From Sphingomonadales bacterium (GTDB lineage Bacteria; Pseudomonadota; Alphaproteobacteria; Sphingomonadales; Sphingomonadaceae), in the NCBI GenBank assembly GCA_027486275.1, contig JAIXPM010000004.1:1-47301 (forward strand): a DNA stretch of 47,301 bases. Direction: 5' to 3'. Within the stretch, counting starts at the first letter, position 1. Each line of letters starts with the position of its first letter. The notes under the pieces were generated by a model. It was not told the DNA's origin, ran no database searches, and saw only the letters and a program-made list of their open reading frames with translations. Both the position numbers and the translations under genes were made by a program. Positions 16,130 to 23,243 of the stretch are shown one piece after another.

Positions 16130-16134
16130 GGCGA

Positions 16135-16671
16135 TCAGTCCTTCTTGGCTGCAGCGAAGGCCTCGGGCGTCAGGCCCAAGCTCGCGGCGGTCTGGATTTC
16201 AGCGGGGGTGAGACCGTGGGCGTCCTGGCCGGGCAGGTCGCCGTCCAGCTGTGCACCGGCGGTAAGGATCACGGGCGCGCTTGCCAGGAAGGCGTTGAAC
16301 GCTGCCTCGTCCTTCTTCAGCAGATCGGCGGCCCAGGGGCGCATCGCAGGAGTGATCTTGCCGGCCTCGGCGGCTGCGGTGAGCAGGCGGTCGTGGCGGT
16401 CAGCCTCCAGCGTCGCCAGGCGGGAATTCGCCTCGGTCAGCGCCTCGACCGGCACGAACTTGGCCGGATCGGGCTTGGCATCCTTGGCCGCCGCGATGGC
16501 GGCCGCGGCCGCGGTGAAGATCTGATCGGCGGTGGCGTCGCCGCCCAGGCCGAGCGCCGCAGCGGCGGTCGCCATCGACGGCGGCGAGCCGCCCATCTTG
16601 GCGATGGCGGCCAGAATAGCCTCCATCGTGGCGTCGGCCGGCAGGCCGAGCGCCAGTGCAATTTGTTCCAT
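16135..16671 (-). CDS. Nested scaffold protein (Mu gpZ-like), internal start in protease gene
   Basis: An in-frame ATG at 16671 (residue 210 of the protease; MEQIALALGLPADATMEAIL) is preceded by GGAG at a spacing of 9 bases. That is one of the better ribosome sites in the window. The 178-residue product is helical and alanine-rich (AAAAIAAAKD..., LEADRHDRLLTAAAEAG), ending GLTPEAFAAAKKD, as expected for a scaffold. Nested protease/scaffold pairs are established in Mu (I/Z) and lambda (C/Nu3). Translation from this site is inferred, not shown. Confidence 0.7.
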   Translation of the reverse strand: MEQIALALGLPADATMEAILAAIAKMGGSPPSMATAAAALGLGGDATADQIFTAAAAAIAAAKDAKPDPAKFVPVEALTEANSRLATLEADRHDRLLTAAAEAGKITPAMRPWAADLLKKDEAAFNAFLASAPVILTAGAQLDGDLPGQDAHGLTPAEIQTAASLGLTPEAFAAAKKD

Positions 16672-17298
16672 TTTCGGGGTCTCCGGTTGGGTGTTGGCAA
16701 CGGCCGGCAGCTCGTCGATCGCATTGTCGTTGACGAGGCTGAGATAGATGATGGAGGCGAGGCGCCCGTCCTTGCCGGCGCGGAACGACGGCGACAGATA
16801 GCGATACTCGCGCGCGGCCAGGCGGGCGGCGGCGGTCTCCGTCCAGGCGACATCGGCCCAGATGCCCTGGGCATCGACGGAAAGGGTGGCGGGATCGATC
16901 CAGCCGGCGGCGGGCGCCTGGCCACCGCCCACCTTGCCAGGGCCGGCAGCGCCGACGCCGTAGACGAGCTGATGATCGTAATCGACCGGGATCTGCCGGC
17001 GGCCAGCATAGGCGACACTGGCGGCGATCACCTGGCGGGCGTGGGCCGCATCATCCAGGCGATACTGGCGCCCGTCGCGGGTGCGAACGTCGCCCATTGG
17101 GAACAGCAGAACGCGGGTGGTGTCACCGCTCGCCGGCGCTTCCGCCAGGGCGCCGCAGGTGAGCAGGCCGGCGACGGCCGACGCGGTCTGCAGGCGGGCG
17201 GCCGCGTCGCGGATGGTCGCGCCGCAGTGCCGAAACGCGCTGGAAAAGCACGCGCCGGACACGGTGAGAATTGCGGAGAGGGAGGGCTTCTGCGTCAC
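16135..17298 (-). CDS. Mu gpI-like head maturation protease with scaffold tail
   Basis: 387 residues. The region 60-200 is the Mu I-like protease: RVLLFPMGDVRTRDGRQYRLDDAAHARQVIA, AGRRQIPVDYDHQLVYG (a conserved 'PvDydHq' block) and AAGWIDPATLSVDAQGIWADVAWTETAAARLAAREYRYLSPSF. It cleaves scaffold and head protein during capsid maturation. The C-terminal 178 residues, from M210, are the scaffold part with its own start. The GTG at 17298 lies 31 bp from the 25-bp late dyad at 17329..17353. The first 55 residues are poorly conserved-looking, so the true start may be further in. Confidence 0.85.
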   Translation of the reverse strand: MTQKPSLSAILTVSGACFSSAFRHCGATIRDAAARLQTASAVAGLLTCGALAEAPASGDTTRVLLFPMGDVRTRDGRQYRLDDAAHARQVIAASVAYAGRRQIPVDYDHQLVYGVGAAGPGKVGGGQAPAAGWIDPATLSVDAQGIWADVAWTETAAARLAAREYRYLSPSFRAGKDGRLASIIYLSLVNDNAIDELPAVANTQPETPKMEQIALALGLPADATMEAILAAIAKMGGSPPSMATAAAALGLGGDATADQIFTAAAAAIAAAKDAKPDPAKFVPVEALTEANSRLATLEADRHDRLLTAAAEAGKITPAMRPWAADLLKKDEAAFNAFLASAPVILTAGAQLDGDLPGQDAHGLTPAEIQTAASLGLTPEAFAAAKKD

Positions 17299-17328
17299 CC
17301 AGCCGGCATACCGGTGGGCGAAGGGCGC

Positions 17329-17353
17329 CTTCAGGTCCGGTGCCGGACAGGAC
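17329..17353 (-). promoter_or_regulatory. 25-bp dyad, late control site 2 (candidate Mor site)
   Basis: Identical over 25 bp to 31710..31734. The core GTCCGG-TG-CCGGAC is a dyad. It lies 31 bp before the start of the protease/scaffold gene and is oriented the same way relative to transcription as the copy before the endolysin gene. A two-base loop makes it a poor RNA hairpin, so a dimeric DNA-binding protein, most simply Mor, is the likely reader. No convincing -35/-10 pair is visible, which fits activator-dependent late promoters. Confidence 0.65.
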
Positions 17354-17454
17354 GCAATGTCAGGGGATCGAGGCCCTTATGGCGCGGGTGGCCCGGAAAG
17401 AAAAGGGGCGGCGCGGCTGCTGCCACGCCGCCCTGGAAGCTGCCGGGAAACCGC

Positions 17455-17670
17455 TCAGCCGACCTTGATACGGAAAAGTTCCCATAGGCCAGGATGCATG
17501 CGGCGAGTGCCGGCCTCCCACTGCTGCCAGGCCGCAAGCGAGCCATGGACAAGATCCGCAGCCGCTGTTTGCGTCAGGCCGGCCGCTTCGCGCGCGGCGC
17601 GGATCGCGACGGGATCGGGGTTCGCCGATTGGCCCTGGGCGCGGCGGCTGCGGTTGGGGTGGGAAGTCAT
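17455..17670 (-). CDS. Small helix-turn-helix protein (XRE/Cro-like)
   Basis: 71 residues: a basic start (MTSHPNRSRRAQGQ) and a single HTH, DPVAIRAAREAAGLTQTAAADLVHGSLAAWQQWEAGTRRM, in which the 'GLTQ..AA.L.....AW..WE.G.R.M' pattern marks the XRE superfamily. RBS GAGGA is 9 bases before the ATG. It lies 20 bp after the 280-aa gene, likely the same transcript, and may regulate the island or act as antitoxin-like partner. It also sits just upstream of the second late control site, so it could influence late transcription. Role unproven. Confidence 0.75.
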   Translation of the reverse strand: MTSHPNRSRRAQGQSANPDPVAIRAAREAAGLTQTAAADLVHGSLAAWQQWEAGTRRMHPGLWELFRIKVG

Positions 17671-17690
17671 TGGTTGGCGTCCTCGATGCG

Positions 17691-18533
17691 CTATTTGATG
17701 ATCTGAGGCGGCTCTGCAGGACCGCCCCGCCAAGGCCCGGCTTCATCCTCTTTGCGCCGCACCACGTATCGCGGCACGGTGATGCCTCGCTGCGGATCAC
17801 CTCGCCAATGCGGTCGCACCAGTTCCACCCGCCCGCGCTTCAACCTGATGTGAGCCCGAACATGGTGCAAAGGCTTTTCGCCCGTTCGCGTTCTGGCCAC
17901 GCTAAGCCCCAGCTCCTCGCGATCGATGGTCATCGTAACGATGCTGTGCTCGAGCAAAGCCGGCCTGTTGTCTGAACGGGCTGAGCGCCCGTGGCTTACC
18001 GGCTTTTGCATGCTCAGTCTGGGCGTATTGATTATGGCCAAGGCCGCTCCGATGAAGGCACCGAGTTCGCGCTCATCAATAGCAGGGGCATCTTTGTGGA
18101 GGTCGCGGATAGGTTTGAATTGTTCCTCGTCGATGCGGAGAACGGGACCATTGCCGGCCAGATCTAGCCAAAGCGGCACAATCATCCATCTCTGCGGGCC
18201 GCCAAGCGGATGTCGGAAGTAGCAGGTCCCCTTCGCTTGACGGATATCGCTTCCGCCCAAACCGACAAAGTGAATTGCGTGGGCGTTGCCCGGTAGCCCT
18301 CGCGTGGCGCCATCCCACTCCAGCCAAAGATTTACCGCGGGCATGAAGAGATGCTCTCGTGTGCGTTCGACAGTCTCGGGATCGGCAAGCTGCGCAGCTG
18401 TCTCGACCACAAGGGGGGAAAGCACCATTCGCAGAGCGCTCTCGATGCCAAAGCGCACTCCGGCCGCCCTGGCCTCCTGCTTTGCAGTGAATTTTGGGTT
18501 GGTAAACGACCGTATGATCTGGTCGGCGCGCAT
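17691..18533 (-). CDS. Unknown 280-aa protein in accessory island
   Basis: I do not recognise a named family. It begins MRADQIIRSFTNPKFTAKQEARAAGVRFG. The middle is a mixed alpha/beta region (AIHFVGLGG..., GPQRWMIVPLWLDL), followed by ELGAFIGAALAIINTPRL. The C-terminus has the motif HHVRAHIRLKRGRVELVRPHWRGDPQRGITVPRYVV, a pattern ('H.VR.H.R......V.PHwRGd...G....Y.V') that I recall from assorted phage hypothetical proteins. No signal peptide or membrane span. Transcribed away from the plus-strand gene at 18728 and followed by a small HTH gene, an arrangement seen in accessory (moron, defence or toxin-antitoxin) cassettes. Confidence 0.7.
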   Translation of the reverse strand: MRADQIIRSFTNPKFTAKQEARAAGVRFGIESALRMVLSPLVVETAAQLADPETVERTREHLFMPAVNLWLEWDGATRGLPGNAHAIHFVGLGGSDIRQAKGTCYFRHPLGGPQRWMIVPLWLDLAGNGPVLRIDEEQFKPIRDLHKDAPAIDERELGAFIGAALAIINTPRLSMQKPVSHGRSARSDNRPALLEHSIVTMTIDREELGLSVARTRTGEKPLHHVRAHIRLKRGRVELVRPHWRGDPQRGITVPRYVVRRKEDEAGPWRGGPAEPPQIIK

Positions 18534-18727
18534 GAAACTCTCTCCGGCCCCTGATCGGCGAGGCGCCCGGCAAATGTCTTTGCTGCCGGATCATACCTTC
18601 ATTGAATGCAAAAAAGCCACCTAGATAATCGATGATCTTTGCTGGAGCGCCCTATCTAGCGTTGCCGGCTATTGCCAGCCTGCGGCCGCAGCGGCCAACC
18701 TCCACCGAGCTTCAGGAGGCGAGTCGG
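18534..18727. promoter_or_regulatory. Divergent promoter region of accessory island
   Basis: This 194-bp gap between divergent genes is richer in A/T than its surroundings (around 18596..18660). On the minus strand a -10-like TATGAT (18593..18598) lies 18 bases after a weak GGCTTT-like -35. AGGAGG at 18714..18719 is the ribosome site of the plus-strand gene. The promoter calls are tentative. Confidence 0.35.
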
Positions 18728-19216
18728 ATGTCATTTGGTCCCCAATTCACCCCGCCGATCATGTCGGCCGAGTTTGTCACCGCGCAGATCGCCGCGCTGG
18801 CGGCCCGCACCGGGATCTGCCACGCCGACCGCTGCGATTGGCTTGTCCCGTTGATCATCGAGGCCGATCAATCCGGCATCCCATGCGACCGCGCTGTTCT
18901 GCAGGATGATCGGTTTCTGCCGTCCCTGACCGATCTTGGGCGGGCGGCGCCAGAATGGGCCGCGGTCTCCATCATCTTGGCTGCGCCGTTCGCACGCAGC
19001 CGTGCCCGTGAAATTCAGGAGGCCGTGGAGCTCGGCCGGCCCAATCGCCTGTCGGCCGTGATGGACAGGCGCACCTGCGACGCAGCGAAGGCCCTGAACA
19101 AAACCGTATTCCCGATCGGCGAAGAGCCGTCGCTTCCCCTGGCCAATTGCAACGCCTGGCACTGCCGCTGCAGCTTCGTTGGCCATTACCCGCGGCGGAC
19201 GGCGGTGGCAGACTGA
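18728..19216 (+). CDS. MuF-core-like protein, the only plus-strand gene of the late region
   Basis: 162 residues (MSFGPQFTPPIMSAEFVTAQIAALAARTG). The C-terminal 50 residues read LSAVMDRRTCDAAKALNKTVFPIGEEPSLPL...CRCSFVGHYPRR. This matches the conserved core of MuF/SPP1 gp7 head proteins, including an identical SAVMDRRT and a CRC triplet also found in this phage's own MuF (SAVMDRRTRPQHR...WNCRC). The ATG at 18728 has a near-perfect AGGAGG site 8 bases ahead, chosen over an upstream frame start at 18632. Its orientation, against all structural genes, and its own promoter region imply expression in the lysogen. Its stop abuts the stop of the convergent DUF2786 gene (TGATCA). It may be a decoy of capsid assembly or a moved MuF remnant. 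Confidence 0.75.
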   Translation: MSFGPQFTPPIMSAEFVTAQIAALAARTGICHADRCDWLVPLIIEADQSGIPCDRAVLQDDRFLPSLTDLGRAAPEWAAVSIILAAPFARSRAREIQEAVELGRPNRLSAVMDRRTCDAAKALNKTVFPIGEEPSLPLANCNAWHCRCSFVGHYPRRTAVAD

Positions 19217-19930
19217 TCAGGCCGGCCCGGCCAAAGCCGGCGCCTGGCCGCCAGTCACACCAGCGTTCAATTCCGCCTTCGCGCCGGCGGCGCGGCCGCG
19301 CCAGTAATCCTCGGCCCGCGCACCACTGATCGTGCCAGTGCAGGCGCTCCGGTCTTTCAGCTTGGTCAGCTCGCGGCCGCGGGTGGTGATGTAGCTGTCG
19401 ATGAGGAGCGCCTCGGCAGTGCTCGGGTTCAGCGCCTCGACCTTCCGGAATATGCCCGTGGCCCAGCCCTCACAGAAAATGTCCGCCCGCTCCCGCTTCC
19501 GGGCAGGTTTGCACCGGCGCAGCGCGGAATCGATGTACGCCTGGCGCTGGCGGCGCAGCTGGCGGTAAAGCACGGCCCAGGCATAGGCGGCGATTTCCGG
19601 CGAGGCGCCGGTGCCGATGAACTGCCAGCGGCACGCCCAGGCCCAGCGGCGATCATCATATTCCTGGACGTGGATCACCCGGCAATTGAGCGCGCGGCTG
19701 ACAGCACTGGCCAGGATCGTCTCCCACCGCGCCGGCGACCGCGCACCGGTGCCCTTCGCTTCGGCCTCCGACACGTCGGCCAGCCTCAGCTGCTCGTCCG
19801 TCACCTCATGCTCGGCCATCAGCGCCCGCGCCTGTTCCAGCGCCAGCGCGGCCTCGTGCTCGTTGGCGCTGGCCGACAGCGCCAGGCACTTCTTGATCTT
19901 CGCCATCAGGGCGCGGCGAGCTGGGCTCAT
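19217..19930 (-). CDS. DUF2786 family protein
   Basis: 237 residues. The N-terminus, RALMAKIKKCLALSASANEHEAALALEQARALMAEH, is the DUF2786 signature (Ki.kll.lA.s..eheA..A...A..lm.eh). The C-terminal two thirds are helical and basic, with FIGTGASPEIAAYAWAVLYRQLRRQRQAYI and the histone-like RGRAAGAKAELNAGV. Family function is not established; members are frequent in transposable phages, and the domain is also found beside metal-dependent or nucleic-acid proteins. The start at 19930 has a strong AAGGAG site 5 bases ahead. It lies 100 bp downstream of MuF on the same strand, a position where an immunity protein to the MuF toxin-like domain could sit; that is speculative. Confidence 0.75.
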   Translation of the reverse strand: MSPARRALMAKIKKCLALSASANEHEAALALEQARALMAEHEVTDEQLRLADVSEAEAKGTGARSPARWETILASAVSRALNCRVIHVQEYDDRRWAWACRWQFIGTGASPEIAAYAWAVLYRQLRRQRQAYIDSALRRCKPARKRERADIFCEGWATGIFRKVEALNPSTAEALLIDSYITTRGRELTKLKDRSACTGTISGARAEDYWRGRAAGAKAELNAGVTGGQAPALAGPA

Positions 19931-20030
19931 GCTCTCTCCTTGAAAATCTGCTCAACTGTGGGCATAACAGCTGGGCGCGGCACGCTTTGGGCGTTTGGTC
20001 TCGGTCTTTGTGCAGAGATCCCCGCGCGCC

Positions 20031-21575
20031 TCACACCTTCATGTACATCGTGACGAACCGCAGCTCGGACTTGCCCTCGATGTTGGCAAAGACCGCCCTG
20101 AGTTCCTCGCTGCCAAATCGCTTGGCCATTTCGATGGCCGGGAAGCCGCGATAGCGCGTGGCCGACCTGCTGGCGGCGTCTGGCGCGCGGATCAGTTCGT
20201 CGAGCCGCGAAAAATCCGATCTCACCAGTGGCCGCTGCTTGAACTTCGCTTCCCGCACCTTGTCCTGGTGATCCTTGAAGGCATGGCGAAGCTCGTCGTC
20301 GTGCGACGCGACCTGATAGCCGCCTAAGTCAATTCGAGCGTCCTTGTCGATCCGTTCGATGGCACTGCGAGAAAGTGGCCCGTGCGTGTGCCGCCATTTG
20401 CGGTCGCGGTCGTCCAATGCCTCTTCCGCGCGCTGGCGGAGCGAAGTCTTCTCATTCATTGGCCGAGGCGCGGTCACCGGCTCGTCGGCGAAGCGCCCGC
20501 CGGCGTCGCGGGTGCGCCTGGCGGCCAAGGCGCTTAGCCGTGCAGAGATCGGCTTGCCAGACCCGCCCTTGCCCTTGCGGCCGGCTGTCTCGATATCGCC
20601 CGCCTCATTGCCCGCAGTCACCACCCCCAGCAGCTCCGCCAACAGGGCCGCCAGCTCAGCGATCTGGCCGGCGCGGGCCAGGGCGATCATTGCGTCCTGG
20701 CGGGCGCGATCGGGGCGGCCGCCGGGCAGGGTTTCGAGGATATCGGCCAGAGCCGGCTCGATGAGGCCGGGAACGCCGGCGGCGCGGGTCAGGCTTTCGG
20801 CGGCGCGTTCCACGCTCAGCCGGGCGCGGGCGGTGCCGGGATTGTAGGCGAAGCCGGGATCGATGCCCTGCGGCACCACCACGGCGCGGCCGGCGTCGCC
20901 GTTGGCGCCGCGCCGCCAGAATTGGGTGGTTGCCGATCCGAAGCCGCGGGCGGTCAGTTCAGCCTCGGTGGTGATGGTCAGGCCTCGCCTGGCGAGATCC
21001 CGCTCGCTCAGCTGCACCACCGTGCAGCGGCAGTTCCAGCCGTTCGGCGGAAAGTGCGTCTGCCAGAACGGGTGCTCCACCGGCAGCACGATCGCGTGCC
21101 ACAGCCGGTGCTGCGGCCGGGTGCGCCGGTCCATCACCGCCGAATAGCGCAGGAACGGCCGCAGATCCCGCCCGGCCCAGATCCGCCCCCACAGCGCGGT
21201 GGCGCGCGCCATCCGCAGGTTGGTGTCATAGATCGTCCGCAGCCGGCGCGGGCCAATGGTCACCGGCTGATCGGTGCCGGTCAATTCCGGATTGACGATG
21301 CGGCCCCACCAGCCGGCCGCGGCGAGCTTGGGCTCCAGATCGGCCTTCCAGCTCTCGAAGGTCTGGCCGGTGGCCATCGCATCGATCAGGGAGACGTGGA
21401 TCTCCCGCAGCAGATCGATCTTCGCCACCTTGGCCACTGTAAAGGCGCTGGCGTGTTCGTCCTGCCAGGTATCGGTCCAGCGGACGGAGGTCCGATAGCC
21501 CTTGGCATCCAGGAAGGCGATCGCGTCTTCCGGTGGCAGGTTGACCAGCTGGCGGATATCGATGGGATCAGGCAT
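20031..21575 (-). CDS. MuF head morphogenesis protein with C-terminal nuclease-toxin-like domain
   Basis: 514 residues. Residues about 40-210 are the SPP1 gp7/Mu gpF core, with IYDTNLRMARATALWGRIW, SAVMDRRTRPQHRLWHAIVLPVEHPFW and NGWNCRCTVVQLS; such minor head proteins sit inside the capsid and may be ejected with the DNA. Residues 210-370 are a long helical, charged linker. Residues from about 385 on (IDKDARIDLGGYQVASHDDELRHAFKDH, then RPLVRSDFSRLDELIRAPDAA and ELRFVTMYMK) have the layout of phage barnase/EndoU/ColicinE5/RelE-like (PBECR) nuclease domains: 'GY.h.i....lrHa...H', 'v...DF..l..li..Pd', 'l.f.TmY.K'. Overlaps the portal gene by 8 bp. Toxin activity is inferred. Confidence 0.85.
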   Translation of the reverse strand: MPDPIDIRQLVNLPPEDAIAFLDAKGYRTSVRWTDTWQDEHASAFTVAKVAKIDLLREIHVSLIDAMATGQTFESWKADLEPKLAAAGWWGRIVNPELTGTDQPVTIGPRRLRTIYDTNLRMARATALWGRIWAGRDLRPFLRYSAVMDRRTRPQHRLWHAIVLPVEHPFWQTHFPPNGWNCRCTVVQLSERDLARRGLTITTEAELTARGFGSATTQFWRRGANGDAGRAVVVPQGIDPGFAYNPGTARARLSVERAAESLTRAAGVPGLIEPALADILETLPGGRPDRARQDAMIALARAGQIAELAALLAELLGVVTAGNEAGDIETAGRKGKGGSGKPISARLSALAARRTRDAGGRFADEPVTAPRPMNEKTSLRQRAEEALDDRDRKWRHTHGPLSRSAIERIDKDARIDLGGYQVASHDDELRHAFKDHQDKVREAKFKQRPLVRSDFSRLDELIRAPDAASRSATRYRGFPAIEMAKRFGSEELRAVFANIEGKSELRFVTMYMKV

Positions 21576-23232
21576 CGGCGTCGGGCGCCGTCAAGCCCAC
21601 CGCGCGCACGGCGAAAGCCCCGGCCAGCAGCCGGCGGGCCAGCTCGGCCGAATCCATCTCTGCCAGGGCGGGAGCCAGCGCCTCGATGGCCTCGTCGAAC
21701 GTGCTGGCGGTGGCCAGGGCGGCGCGCAGCGGGTCGATGATCGGGGCCAGCACCGGCTCCCAGCCTTCATCCAGCATCGCCTGGGTGGCGGCATCGATTT
21801 CATCACCAACCGGTGCGCCGGCGCGATCGGTGGCGGCGGTGGCGGGCAAAAATGCGCCTAAGAGGCCATAAGAGGCCGTAAGAGGCGGGGTGCCGGGCGT
21901 GCGCCGGGGAACACCGGGGCCGGGAGCCGGCGCGGCGCTGTCAGGGCCGTTTGCGGGGCTCGCCGGATTTTGGGGCTGCGGGGCCGACAAAAGCGCCTCG
22001 CCGGCGGCCGGATCGGGCAGCTGCAGCTTGTCCCGGACGACCGACACGGCGACGTTGCCGCCGAGTTTCACGAACCGTTCCACGCCGGTCATGAAGGCGT
22101 CGAGGTCCTCCTCCTCCGGCCGGCCGATCTTCAGGCGCGGATAGGCGGCGCCGGGCTTCGACGGGAAGTTGAGATCGATGATCGGCCGCACCAGGGCGCG
22201 ATTGATGGTGGCGGCCAGCATCTTGGCATCGGCGCGCTCGATGTCGCCGCGCACGTCGTTGTGCTCCTTGCCGGAGCCGCCCAGGCCGCCGCCCTCGCTA
22301 TCCGTCGTCGCGGTCTGGCCCAGCACGGCCTTGGAGATCTGGCGATCGAGATATTCGCAGAGCTTGGCGAAGACGTCGGGGCCGGGGCTGCCGCTGGGCG
22401 CGATGAAGTCCATCGTCATCGAGGATGGCACCACGGCGGCGGCGTCGCGGCTGATCTGGGAGACGGCGCGCAGCAGCTCGCGGATCTGCTGATCGGTGGC
22501 GCCGGGCTGATACTTGCCCACCCGGATCGGCAGGCCGTAAACCTCGGCGAATTCCACCCAGTCCTTCACGCTGAAGCTCTTGAACAGGAACGCCCAGGCG
22601 ACGGCGCGCGCCAGGCCGCCGCGAACGGGAAGGCCGCTCTTGGCCGGGTGAACATGATCGATGAACTTGAACGGCGGCAGCCGGGTGGGGGCGCCACTGC
22701 CCTTCAGCAGCGGTGTGGTGCCGTCAATCCGATCGAATTCGAACCAGCGCGGATCGCGCCAGATCAGCTTGGCCGGCAGCCATGGCCCGGCCGCCGGGGT
22801 TTCCCAGACGATCTCGGTAAAGCTGAAGCCCTTGCCGACCGCGTCCAGGATATCGAACAGCTCGGCCTCCAGCGTGTCGCGCTGCAGCCAGCCACGGATC
22901 AGCTCGGCCTTGGCCTGGTCTTCCGGCGCGTCGCTGGCGGCTTCGACGGTGATGTCGAGCTGGCTGACCTGCCGCTTCCGGGTGCCGACGACGGAGAGAT
23001 AATGGAGGTCGCGCTCTTCGATCTGTTCGGCGAGCTCGAGATAATCGACCGCGTTGCCGTCTTCAGCGCCGCGCAGGATCTGCGCCAGGCGTCCGGGATC
23101 GAGGCCGGCGGCCGGGTTGCCTGACAGGATCGAGCGCTGCGAGGTCATCGCCGGCGCCGCGATCTCGCGCGTCATCAGTTCGCGCAGCGGGGTCACGCCA
23201 TCGGGGCCGACGAGAGACGGGCGGGAGGCCAT
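21568..23232 (-). CDS. Portal protein (Mu gp29 / DUF935 family)
   Basis: 554 residues. Family features: YLELAEQIEERDLHYLSVVGTRKRQVSQLDITVEAA (DUF935 start), FSFTEIVWE, WRDPRWFEFDRIDGTTPLL, HPAKSGLPVRGGLARAVAWAFLFKSFSVKDWVEFAEVYGLPIRVGKY and the C-terminal HNDVRGDIERADAKMLAATINRALVRPIIDLNF. This forms the dodecameric portal for packaging and tail attachment. The C-terminal 120 residues are proline-rich then helical. It follows the terminase gene by 11 bp and overlaps MuF, the conserved 28-29-30 order of Mu. Confidence 0.92.
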   Translation of the reverse strand: MASRPSLVGPDGVTPLRELMTREIAAPAMTSQRSILSGNPAAGLDPGRLAQILRGAEDGNAVDYLELAEQIEERDLHYLSVVGTRKRQVSQLDITVEAASDAPEDQAKAELIRGWLQRDTLEAELFDILDAVGKGFSFTEIVWETPAAGPWLPAKLIWRDPRWFEFDRIDGTTPLLKGSGAPTRLPPFKFIDHVHPAKSGLPVRGGLARAVAWAFLFKSFSVKDWVEFAEVYGLPIRVGKYQPGATDQQIRELLRAVSQISRDAAAVVPSSMTMDFIAPSGSPGPDVFAKLCEYLDRQISKAVLGQTATTDSEGGGLGGSGKEHNDVRGDIERADAKMLAATINRALVRPIIDLNFPSKPGAAYPRLKIGRPEEEDLDAFMTGVERFVKLGGNVAVSVVRDKLQLPDPAAGEALLSAPQPQNPASPANGPDSAAPAPGPGVPRRTPGTPPLTASYGLLGAFLPATAATDRAGAPVGDEIDAATQAMLDEGWEPVLAPIIDPLRAALATASTFDEAIEALAPALAEMDSAELARRLLAGAFAVRAVGLTAPDADA

Positions 23233-23243
23233 GGAGAGGTTCC

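Noticed and set aside
17329..17353. 25-bp dyad as intrinsic terminator
   Set aside because: The loop would be two bases and no U-run follows; the position ahead of genes rather than after them argues for a DNA site.
18632..18727. Upstream start for the plus-strand MuF-like gene
   Set aside because: AGGAGG lies 8 bases before the ATG at 18728; the upstream part looks like leader, and the start at 18632 has no ribosome site.
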